From Natrialbaceae archaeon (lineage in GTDB: Archaea; Halobacteriota; Halobacteria; Halobacteriales; Natrialbaceae), in assembly GCA_003559215.1 (NCBI GenBank), contig PWMF01000003.1, forward strand, positions 1 to 64,000: a stretch of 64,000 nt of DNA, in the 5' to 3' direction. Position numbers and translations under genes: made by a program. Position 1 is the first letter of the stretch, and each line of letters opens with the position of its first letter. The notes under the pieces are model-generated. The model saw only the letters and a list, made by a program, of their open reading frames with translations. It was not told where the DNA came from and ran no database searches. Of this stretch, positions 9,183-17,512 are shown piece by piece.

Positions 9183-10178
9183 ATGAGCGTCGCCGACGAC
9201 CTGGGAATCGACGCCGGCTGGCTTCGGGAGTCGACCGACGACCTCGGGCGGATCGCGATGGTCGTCGCCGGAATCGCCTTCTGGGGGTGGCTGGTCACGC
9301 GCTGGCTCTACGACTGGACGCTCGGCCGCTGGGGGATCGGACCTGGCGAGGGCGAGAACTTCCTCTCACCGGCCCCGTTCGAGGAGGTCGCGGCGGCGCT
9401 CGAGGGCTCCGTCATCGCACTCGGTCCGATCAGAATCCCCGTCGACTGGCTCGCGACGCTCGCCGACGGAGTTGCGCTGGCGATCGATATCGCGCCCGCG
9501 CTGGCGACCGGGGTGTGGTACACGGTCGTCCTGACAACGGTCGCGATCGTGCTCGGCTTCTTTATTGCCGTGCCGATGGCCGTCCTCCGGGTCTACGGCG
9601 GCCCGTTCCGGTGGGTCGCACTGGCGTACACCGAGCTGATCCGGGGCACCCCGCTTCTGGCCCAGCTGTTCGTGCTCTACTACACGCCGTATCTGGCGCT
9701 CTGGCTCAACGACGCCAGCATCGTCGGGCAGGGCTTCGTCCCCGACTACGCGTTCTGGATCGCGATCATCGGTTTCACGATCAACGGCTCGGCCTACCAG
9801 GCCGAGTACATCCGGGGGGCCTTAGAGAGCGTCGACGAGGGGCAGCTCACCGCGGCTCGGGCGATCGGCCTCTCGAAGCTCGAGGGGATCCGCCACGTGG
9901 TACTCCCCCAGACGCTGCGGTACGCGATCCCCGCCTGGACGAACGAGCTGGTCTACCTGATCAAGTACTCCTCGCTGGCGGGCTTCATCACCGTCCCCGA
10001 ACTCTACTACCGGGCCAGTCGGATCGCCTCCTCGACGTTCGAGTACACGCCGATCTTCACGCTGCTGGCGCTCGTGTATCTCGGCCTGGTGCTGTCGGCG
10101 ACGAACCTGATGACCCGGGTCGAACGCCGGGTCGCGGTTCCGGGGATCGGACAGGTAGAGGGCCGCCAGCAGGGTTAG
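9183..10178 (+). CDS. amino-acid ABC transporter permease
   Basis: YTELIRGTPLLAQLFVLYY..., YQAEYIRGALESVDEGQLTAARAIGLSKLEGIRHVVLPQ. Confidence 0.93.
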   Translation: MSVADDLGIDAGWLRESTDDLGRIAMVVAGIAFWGWLVTRWLYDWTLGRWGIGPGEGENFLSPAPFEEVAAALEGSVIALGPIRIPVDWLATLADGVALAIDIAPALATGVWYTVVLTTVAIVLGFFIAVPMAVLRVYGGPFRWVALAYTELIRGTPLLAQLFVLYYTPYLALWLNDASIVGQGFVPDYAFWIAIIGFTINGSAYQAEYIRGALESVDEGQLTAARAIGLSKLEGIRHVVLPQTLRYAIPAWTNELVYLIKYSSLAGFITVPELYYRASRIASSTFEYTPIFTLLALVYLGLVLSATNLMTRVERRVAVPGIGQVEGRQQG

Positions 10179-10891
10179 TTCGTCGTCGACTTGGAGTTGT
10201 CCGCGGGCTCCGGCGGCGGCTCGGCACCCTCGATCGCCTCCGCGGCCTCGGTGTCCTTTTCGACCTCGACGTGCCAGCGGTCGATCGCGTCCTCGAACTC
10301 GCTGAGCTGCCCCGAGACGTCCTCCTTCAGGACGTCGTCGTTGACGTTGACCTCGAAGATGAACTGCTCGCCCTCGCCGCGGGTCGACTGCTGGATGTTC
10401 GCGCTGATGAGCTCGTTGTCGAAGTAGTACGGCGCGAGCTGGGTCATCACGTTCTGGTAGACCGTGTCCTCGACCCGCCGGAGCGCCTTTCGGCTCGCCG
10501 AGTCGGCCGCGCGCGCCACGTAGTCGATCGACTCCTTCCAGTCGTCGACCGCGGCGTCGGCGTCGTCCTTCTCTAAGTGTTCGTACGACTCCGACAACTT
10601 CTCGCCGGCGGTCTTGATATCCTCGTCGGGCTCCTTGCCCGCGCGCTCGCCCTTCCCCTCCTCGACGCTGGCCTGATCGGCCGTCTTCTCGCTGACGTCC
10701 CGCTCGAGGGTCTCGTGGGCTTTCGGTCGCCACTCGTCCCACTCCTCGAAGGCGCGGGCGAAGCTAGCGCCGTAGTCGTGGTCGGGGTCGTGAACGCCCG
10801 CCTTCCGGAGCGCGCGCGTGATCCGCTCGCCGTGCTCGACGACGTCGCCCCAGTCGCCGCGAACCTTGAATCCCGAGATGCTCTCTTCCAT
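10175..10891 (-). CDS. haloarchaeal DUF5828-like protein
   Basis: MEESISGFKVRGDWGDVVEHGERITRALRKAGVHDPDHDYG...; family number recalled, not searched. Confidence 0.7.
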   Translation of the reverse strand: MEESISGFKVRGDWGDVVEHGERITRALRKAGVHDPDHDYGASFARAFEEWDEWRPKAHETLERDVSEKTADQASVEEGKGERAGKEPDEDIKTAGEKLSESYEHLEKDDADAAVDDWKESIDYVARAADSASRKALRRVEDTVYQNVMTQLAPYYFDNELISANIQQSTRGEGEQFIFEVNVNDDVLKEDVSGQLSEFEDAIDRWHVEVEKDTEAAEAIEGAEPPPEPADNSKSTTN

Positions 10892-11036
10892 TCGGCTGCG
10901 CGCTGCTATGCGTTGGACCGACATAAGTTTCCTCGCTGCGTGAGACCGCCACTCTCGTGTGCCGCGGACACACGTCACGTTCGCCCGTCGAGACGGACCG
11001 ACACCGTGAAAGTGCCGGCGCGTGCCTGTTCGAGTA

Positions 11037-11714
11037 ATGACGATCGAAGACCGGGAGGACGCACACCTGATCACGCACGCGCTCGCGAAACACACGCTTT
11101 CGCAGCTTCGGGACGTCGAAACCGAGCAGGTCAGCTTCCGAAAAGGGCTGGTTAAACTCGGCCGGATCTGCGGCTACGAGATCATCGACGGTCGGATGGA
11201 GACCGAGTACGTCGAGATCGAGACGCCCCTCGAGCCGACGATGGGCGAGCAGGTCCGCGGGCTCGACGACGTCGTCATCATCAACGTCCTGCGCGCGGCG
11301 ACGCCGTTCGTCGAGGGACTGCTGAAGGCGTTCCCGCGCGCGCGCCAGGGCGTCATCAGCGCGAGCCGCGACGAGGAGGCAGGCCGCGAGGAGGACGGTT
11401 CGTTCCCGATCACCGTCGACTACGTCAAACTACCCGAGATCCACGAGGAGGATACGGTGATCATCGCCGACCCGATGCTCGCGACCGGGAGTACGATGTG
11501 TACCGTCCTCGAGCACGTCATCGAGAACTCGCCCGAGCCCGAGAACCTGGTCGTCCTCTCTGCGGTTTCCGCGCCGGAGGGCCTGCTTCGGGTCGACGAG
11601 ACCCACCCCGAGGCCGACCTGTTGACGGTCTCGATCGATGACCGACTCGACGAGGACGGCTTCATCGTCCCCGGATTGGGCGACGCCGGCGACCGGGCGT
11701 TCCGAACGACCTAG
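11037..11714 (+). CDS. upp: uracil phosphoribosyltransferase
   Basis: [26 protein letters not shown]...[31 protein letters not shown]...[16 protein letters not shown]. Confidence 0.95.
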   Translation: MTIEDREDAHLITHALAKHTLSQLRDVETEQVSFRKGLVKLGRICGYEIIDGRMETEYVEIETPLEPTMGEQVRGLDDVVIINVLRAATPFVEGLLKAFPRARQGVISASRDEEAGREEDGSFPITVDYVKLPEIHEEDTVIIADPMLATGSTMCTVLEHVIENSPEPENLVVLSAVSAPEGLLRVDETHPEADLLTVSIDDRLDEDGFIVPGLGDAGDRAFRTT

Positions 11715-11716
11715 AG

Positions 11717-11738
11717 GCTCGAGCAACGTCGCTCGAGC
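11717..11738. terminator. 8-bp inverted repeat GCTCGAGC-N6-GCTCGAGC between convergent upp and DUF2892 genes
   Basis: Read directly; no following T-tract, so a terminator role is only positional inference. Confidence 0.3.
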
Positions 11739-11932
11739 TAGCGACAGGTGTCGATACCGAGCAGTTCGTTGGCGGGACAGCGCTGGATGACCGCGGTGGC
11801 GAAAACGTCGCTGCCGGCGACGAACGCCAGCGTCCCGAGCGTTCGGCCGCGGTTTCGGTAGCCGAAAGTCAGCAGGGCGAGTCCGACGACGACCCGCAGC
11901 AGGCGGTCGAAACCGCCGACGTTCGGATTCAT
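11738..11932 (-). CDS. DUF2892/YgaP-like small membrane protein
   Basis: MNPNVGGFDRLLRVVVGLALLTFGYRNRGRTLGTLAFVAGSDVFATAVIQRCPANELLGIDTCR. Confidence 0.85.
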   Translation of the reverse strand: MNPNVGGFDRLLRVVVGLALLTFGYRNRGRTLGTLAFVAGSDVFATAVIQRCPANELLGIDTCR

Positions 11933-12249
11933 GGGCGGGGGGAGGGACGCCACGTACCTCACTCTGTCCCCTGAACCCCTTCGTTTCCGGTCGAACCCTC
12001 GCTACGTCGGTCGGTTTCGGTCGTCGATCTCGAGTCGAAACGGTCCCTCGGGGCCTCCCGGAATTCGATTTTCGGATCTCCGTTCTCTCGTTCATCCACG
12101 GCGGAGCACGCTCTGCCAGGCCGTCGTGTTACGCGCGAAGACCTCGCACGGCGGCGTCGACCAGTTCTCGCAACTGCTCGAACTACTCGACAGCGCGCGC
12201 CACCGCAGCGAGGGATGGTCGGGTGGAAACCGTCACCCCCCGGCAACGT

Positions 12250-13385
12250 CTATTCGCGTCGACGTCGCTCGAGCGTCCGAAGCCGATCGACCCGCGCCTC
12301 GATCGGCGGGTGCGTCGAGGGGCGCCAGCCGAGGACCCGACGAACCGTCCGCAGCGCCGGCTCGATAGCCTGCGCGTGGATCCACTTGCCGATCCGCACC
12401 AGCGCCCGTTCGAAGCGGTTTCTCCCGCCGATTCGCTCGAGCGAAACCGGCGGGAGAAACCGCTCGACCCAGCTCTCTCCGTCCTCGGCGTCGTCCTCTA
12501 GCGCCAGCGGCCGCGGGACGATCCCGAGGGTCGCGCTGGCGTGCAGGCGCGCGTCCCGCTCCGGGCGTTCGCCCTCGAGTGTCTCGAGCGCACTCGCCAC
12601 TGCGGCGGGGTTGCCGGTCAACCGACTCGCCCCGCGGTCGGCGGCGTACTCGCGGGTCCGCGAGAAGAGTCCGAGCGCGACCGCGTTCATCCCGAGCACC
12701 GCGCGTGCGACCGCGCTCACGAGGAGGTAGCACAGGCCGAGCACGAGGATCGGGACTGCAAAGACGATAACGCCGATCCCGGTGACGAGGGCGACCGTCG
12801 CCGTGTTCTCGAGAACGCGCCGGAGCAGTCGCTCGCGCTCGAGCAGCCGGTCGCCGATCGCGACGGTCGCGGCGACGGCGGTGGCGACCGGGAGGTCACG
12901 GTTGGCGACGTGGGCGACCTCGTGGGCCAGCGCGGCCTCGAGTTCGTCGTCGTCGAGTTCCTCGAGCAGGCCGTGGTGAGGACGATCATCGGCGAGCGCT
13001 GAGGGCCGACGGTCAGACAGCCCGGCTCGGGGCGGTCGGCGACGGCCACCGACGGAACCGGGACGTCGGCCTGGACTGCCGGCCGCCGGAGCCGACTCGC
13101 GACGTTCCGCGGCCCGTTGCCGTCGACCTCGGCGAGTTCGAGCCCGGAGACGGCCGTTCGGGAGCCGTACCGCGCCTGCGTGGCGACGAGTCTGATCGCG
13201 CCGAGAAGCACCGCTCCGACCGAAAGCGGGAGGCCGAGCTCGATCGACACCGACCGCCCGCTCACGGCGAGCGCGCGGCTCCCGATCCAGGCCAGCGCCG
13301 CGAGCACGACGCCGTTGACGGCGACCACCAGCGCGAGCGCGCCGAGGACTCGGAGCTGGAGCCGTCGGTCGGGCGGGAGCGGCAT
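12250..13385 (-). pseudogene. M48-family (HtpX-like) metalloprotease gene interrupted by a single frameshift
   Basis: N-terminal frame ...AVADRPEPGCLTVGPQRSPMIVLTT continues in another frame as GLLEELDDDELEAALAHEVAHVANRDLPVATAVAA... to ...RTREYAADRGASRLTGNPAAVASALETLEGE. Restoring one base near 12968..12972 reunites the frames. Confidence 0.85.
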
Positions 13386-13458
13386 GTGCGGTATTTTTCC
13401 TTCGATAGACAATACTATTTGGGGAATTGTCATCCCGGTCGAAGTACGAGTTCGGGTG

Positions 13459-15597
13459 CTACTCGTCGGTCTCGCCCGCGTCTTCCGTCTCGCTCTCGTC
13501 CATCGCGCTCGAGAGCCCGGCGTCGCGCTCGCGCTCGAGGGCTAGCGGTGCTTCGCTGTAGGCGGAGTAGCCGTCGAACCAGCGGGCGATCCGTTCGATG
13601 CGATCGACGACGTGACCGGGCTCGCCGCTGCGGGAGAGTTCGTGACCCTCGCGGGGATAGCGGACGAGACGCGTGTCGACGCCGTGTTTCTGCAGGCCGA
13701 GGTAGAACAGCTCGGCGGTGTTGGCGGGCGTCCGGAAGTCCTGATCGGAGTGCAATACGAGCGTCGGCGTCTCGACGTCGGGGACGTGAGCGACGGGCGA
13801 CTGCTTCCAGAGGAACTCCGGCTCCTCCCAGGGGGTGGTGCCGAAATCGCCCTCGACGAGCTTGAACGCGTCCGTCGAGCCGTAGAAGCTGGAGAGATCG
13901 TAGACGCCGCGCTGGGAGACTGCGGCCCGGAAGCGGTCGGTCTGGGTCACCGTCCAGGCGGTCATGAACCCGCCGAAGCTCCCGCCGGTGACGTACAGCT
14001 CGTCCTCGTCGATGTAGTCGCGCTTGCAAACGGCGTCGACGCCTGCGAGGACGTCGGTCAGCGTGACATCGCCCCAGTCGCGCTCGATGGCGCTCGCGTG
14101 GGCCTCGCCGTACCCCGTCGACCCTCGAGGGTTCGACCAGAAGACGACGTAGCCCCGTGCGGCGAGCGTCTGAAACTCGTGCCACATCGTCCCCGACGTG
14201 GTCCACTGGGAATGCGGTCCTCCGTGGATCTCGATGACTAGCGGATACGTGTCGTCGGGGTCTCGCGAGCCCTGCTCGCTCGCCGCTTCCGAGGGGCGCT
14301 GCACCTCGCCTCCGAAGTCCGGCGGTGTGAGCAGCCAGCCCTGGATCTCGGCGCCGCCGCTCTCGAACCACACCTTCTCGGGCTGGCGGACGGCACGATC
14401 CGAGAGGTACTCGTGGTTGACCCTGGTCAGTCTGACCGTCTCGGCACCGCCGCGGGTCGTAAGGAACAGATCGCCGGGGTGGTCCCACTCGCTTTGCGCG
14501 ACGGCGACGGCGTCGCTCCCGACCGAGAACGACTCCACGGTAACGCCGTCGCCGTACACTCGAGTCGGCTCCTCGCTCCCGTCGCCGGGAACCGACCAGA
14601 GTACCCGCGATCCCTCGTCGGGCGTCGTGAAGTACAGCGACTCACCCTCTGGGTCCCACTCGAACGTGGAGCTGTGACCGATCGTCCGATCGAGCGGCGC
14701 CGTCGGCGTCGTCTCGGTCCCGCTCGAGCGGTCGTGGACGCGGAGTTCGGTCTGGCCGAGCGTCAGCCGCTCCTCGTCGGTGTACTCGAAGGCGATCCGG
14801 CCGTCCGCCGTCGCCTCGAGTCCGCTAACCCAGCCCGTCGTCTGCGTGAATTCGGTTCGCTCGTCGGTTCCGGTTTCGTGCTCGAGGAGGTCGTACGTCA
14901 CCGAATCGTCGGGCTGCTCGCCCGCTTTCGTCGCGTAGTAGACGGTTCCGGAGTCGCCCCACGTCGGCCCGACGTAGTCGGCGTCGCCGTCGGTGAGTCG
15001 GGTGATCGCCGCGCCCGCGTCGTCGTCTCCGGGATCGACGGCACCCTCGAGAGCCGCCTCGACATCGAGGACGTAGACGTGGCTGCGCCGGCCGTCGAAG
15101 TACTCCGTTCCGGCGCGGTAGATCATCCGGTCGATCACCCGCGGATCGGGCGCCTCGGGTTCGTAATCGGGATCGACCGCGAAGTCGCGTCCCTCCTCGC
15201 GGTCCGCCTCGCTCACCTGCTGGGTAAAGAGCAGGCGGGTGCCGTCGGGGCTCCACTCGAGGTCGTCGATCCCGCCGACGACGTCGGTGAGTCGCCGGGC
15301 CTCGCCGCCGCCGGTCGGCAGGAGCCACAGCTGTTGTCGGTCGCCCTCGCCCCGCGTGCTGGCGAACGCGAGTCGGTCCCCGTCGGGGCTCCAGCGGGGC
15401 TGGCCGTCGACGCCGTCGGCCGCGGTAAACTGTCGCGGCTCGTCGCCACCGACGGGAACGACGTGGATGGTCGCCGCGGTCGTCTCGTCGTCCTCCGGCG
15501 TCCGGCGGACGAACGTGACACGGTCTCCCTCCGGTGAGAGCCGGGGCTCTGCGGGCTGTACGAGCTCGTGGTAGTCGCTCGCCTCAATTCGGTTCAT
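13459..15597 (-). CDS. S9-family peptidase (acylaminoacyl/prolyl oligopeptidase-like)
   Basis: WD40-like SPDGDRLAFAS repeats, then HGGPHSQW and nucleophile GGSFGGFMT; C-terminal DQDFRTP and REGHELSRSG. Confidence 0.93.
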   Translation of the reverse strand: MNRIEASDYHELVQPAEPRLSPEGDRVTFVRRTPEDDETTAATIHVVPVGGDEPRQFTAADGVDGQPRWSPDGDRLAFASTRGEGDRQQLWLLPTGGGEARRLTDVVGGIDDLEWSPDGTRLLFTQQVSEADREEGRDFAVDPDYEPEAPDPRVIDRMIYRAGTEYFDGRRSHVYVLDVEAALEGAVDPGDDDAGAAITRLTDGDADYVGPTWGDSGTVYYATKAGEQPDDSVTYDLLEHETGTDERTEFTQTTGWVSGLEATADGRIAFEYTDEERLTLGQTELRVHDRSSGTETTPTAPLDRTIGHSSTFEWDPEGESLYFTTPDEGSRVLWSVPGDGSEEPTRVYGDGVTVESFSVGSDAVAVAQSEWDHPGDLFLTTRGGAETVRLTRVNHEYLSDRAVRQPEKVWFESGGAEIQGWLLTPPDFGGEVQRPSEAASEQGSRDPDDTYPLVIEIHGGPHSQWTTSGTMWHEFQTLAARGYVVFWSNPRGSTGYGEAHASAIERDWGDVTLTDVLAGVDAVCKRDYIDEDELYVTGGSFGGFMTAWTVTQTDRFRAAVSQRGVYDLSSFYGSTDAFKLVEGDFGTTPWEEPEFLWKQSPVAHVPDVETPTLVLHSDQDFRTPANTAELFYLGLQKHGVDTRLVRYPREGHELSRSGEPGHVVDRIERIARWFDGYSAYSEAPLALERERDAGLSSAMDESETEDAGETDE

Positions 15598-15811
15598 GCC
15601 AACAGGCACCGTGGAATCCGTGAAAGTATTTCGATTCGTAATTGCTCGGGGCTCGAGGAGGGCCGCCGCCGCGGTTTGAAACGACACCGATGCGAGCGAA
15701 ATAAACGATCTTCGACTCGGGATGTAGTATTTTTTGCCCCATCTGGCTCGGTCTCACCGAACGGAAAAAATCCGAAGCAGCTATTAACGAATTCCGCATT
15801 ATATATTCTGT

Positions 15812-16918
15812 ATGGTTCGACATATCAAGCGGCGCAAGTTCATTGCGCTCGGTGGGGCTGCTGGAATCGTGGGTGTCGCCGGCTGTATCGGCGAAGACGC
15901 CGAAGAGGAGGCGAACGGCGACGACGATAACGGCGACGACGACAACGGCGACGACGACCTCGAGGAGGCCCAGCCCGAAGAGGGCGGGGAGACGCTCTCC
16001 TTGCACGCCGGCGGGACGGAGGGGACGTACTACCCGCTCGCGGGTGACATGAAGTCCATCGTCGAGGACCAGACGCCACACGGCATTCAGGTGCAGTCGA
16101 CGGGTGCCAGCGTCGAGAACGCGGCCAGCCTCGGCCGCGAGGAAGCCGAACTCGCGCTGGTCCAGAACGACATCACGTACTTCGCGTACAACGGCGTCGA
16201 GCTCGACGAGTTCGAGGGCGAACCGCTCGAGAACATCCGCGGTATCGCCTCGCTGTACCCGGAGACGATCCACATCGTCACGCAGGAGGACTCGGGGATC
16301 GAAACCGTCGAGGACCTCGAGGGCGCCTCGATCAACACCGGCGACGCCGGCAGCGGGACGCAGGTCAACGCCCTGCAGATCCTCGACTCGGCCGGCGTCG
16401 AGGAGTTCGACGAGCAGAACACCGACTTCGGGACCGCGGCCGACCAGATCGGCGACGGCGACGTCGACGCCGCGATCACCGTGGGCGGCTACCCGCTCGG
16501 CGCGATCGAGGACCTCTCGGCGACCCAGGACATCTCCTTCGTCGAGGTCACCGACGAGGCTCGCGACAACCTGCTCGACGATGCGGAATGGCTCGCCGAG
16601 GACGAGATCCCCGGCGGCACCTACGACGGTGTCGACGACGACGTCGAGACGGTCTCGGTGCAGGCGATGCTCGCGACCCACGAGGGCGTCGACGCGGAGA
16701 TCGTCGAGGAGGTCACGGCGGCGATGTTCGACAACGTCGATGACTTCACGACCCAATCGGAGTTCATCGACCTCGAGACCGCCCAGGAGGCGATGCCGAT
16801 CGATCTCCACGAAGGTGCGGCGGCGTACTTCGATGAGCAGGACGTCGACGAGGAGGACGCCGAGGACGACGACGCCGAGGACGACGACGCAGAGGACGAC
16901 GAGGAAGAGGACGAGTAA
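15812..16918 (+). CDS. TAXI-family TRAP transporter solute-binding lipoprotein
   Basis: GGTEGTYYPLAGDMKSIVED..., GDAGSGTQVNALQIL..., lipobox VAGC, acidic N- and C-terminal repeats. Confidence 0.93.
   Translation: MVRHIKRRKFIALGGAAGIVGVAGCIGEDAEEEANGDDDNGDDDNGDDDLEEAQPEEGGETLSLHAGGTEGTYYPLAGDMKSIVEDQTPHGIQVQSTGASVENAASLGREEAELALVQNDITYFAYNGVELDEFEGEPLENIRGIASLYPETIHIVTQEDSGIETVEDLEGASINTGDAGSGTQVNALQILDSAGVEEFDEQNTDFGTAADQIGDGDVDAAITVGGYPLGAIEDLSATQDISFVEVTDEARDNLLDDAEWLAEDEIPGGTYDGVDDDVETVSVQAMLATHEGVDAEIVEEVTAAMFDNVDDFTTQSEFIDLETAQEAMPIDLHEGAAAYFDEQDVDEEDAEDDDAEDDDAEDDEEEDE
15914..15958 (+). repeat. 3 x 15-bp coding repeat AACGGCGACGACGAY (NGDDD)
   Basis: Read directly in the TAXI SBP linker: NGDDDNGDDDNGDDD. 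Confidence 0.9.
16859..16903 (+). repeat. 3 x 15-bp coding repeat GCCGAGGACGACGAC (AEDDD/E)
   Basis: Read directly at the TAXI SBP C-terminus: AEDDDAEDDDAEDDE. Confidence 0.9.
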
Positions 16919-16963
16919 CGCGGTCTCGAGACCGCGATATCCGGGGATTTCCGGAGCATCACC

Positions 16964-17512
16964 GTGGATAACCTGACCCGACGCGCGTTCCTCGTCTCCG
17001 CGGTTGCCCTCTCCGGAGCGACGGCCGTGGTTTCCTCGGCGACGGCCGACAGAACGCTCGTCGTCGCCGACGCGGAGTCCGACGAGCGGCTGTTCGAGAT
17101 CCCGGTCGATCAGGGCCAGGAGGTGACGATCGCCTATACCCACAGCGTCGAGCGGACGCCGATCGAGGACGTCTACGTCGTCGACGGTTCGAGCCTGCGC
17201 GCCGACCGATCGGTCTTTCACTCGTTCGGCGCTGGCCTGCCGACGACGGACGTCGAGCGAACCGAGGAGGGGTACGTGGTCCGGGGTTCGGAAACCCACG
17301 ACGAACTGCTCGTCGCACCCGGCGAGATCGCCGGCCACGAACTGGTCGTGGGCGACGAACGGTACGCGCTGGCCGCGGCTGCCGACGGCCGCGTCGTCCT
17401 GTTTCTGACCGACCGGGGGATCGGCGATGCAGTCACCGATGGTAATTCGGGGCGGCGAACCGAAACGAACACATCAACGACGGCGGCAAAAATGACTGAG
17501 ACGAACTCATGA
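16964..17512 (+). CDS. DUF1850-like protein with Tat-type N-terminus
   Basis: MDNLTRRAFLVSAVALSGATAV..., IAYTHSVERTPIEDVYVVDG; located between TAXI SBP and TRAP permease. Confidence 0.85.
   Translation: MDNLTRRAFLVSAVALSGATAVVSSATADRTLVVADAESDERLFEIPVDQGQEVTIAYTHSVERTPIEDVYVVDGSSLRADRSVFHSFGAGLPTTDVERTEEGYVVRGSETHDELLVAPGEIAGHELVVGDERYALAAAADGRVVLFLTDRGIGDAVTDGNSGRRTETNTSTTAAKMTETNS

Noticed and set aside
11717-11738. Rho-independent-like terminator between upp and the DUF2892 gene
   Set aside because: The stem is CTCGAG-based, a very common hexamer here, and lacks a T-tract; archaeal termination usually relies on T-runs. Kept only as a low-confidence feature.
11931-12368. 145-aa + strand ORF in the gap before the M48 pseudogene
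   Set aside because: Arg/Ser/Pro-rich composition typical of non-coding GC-rich frames and no similarity I can recognize.
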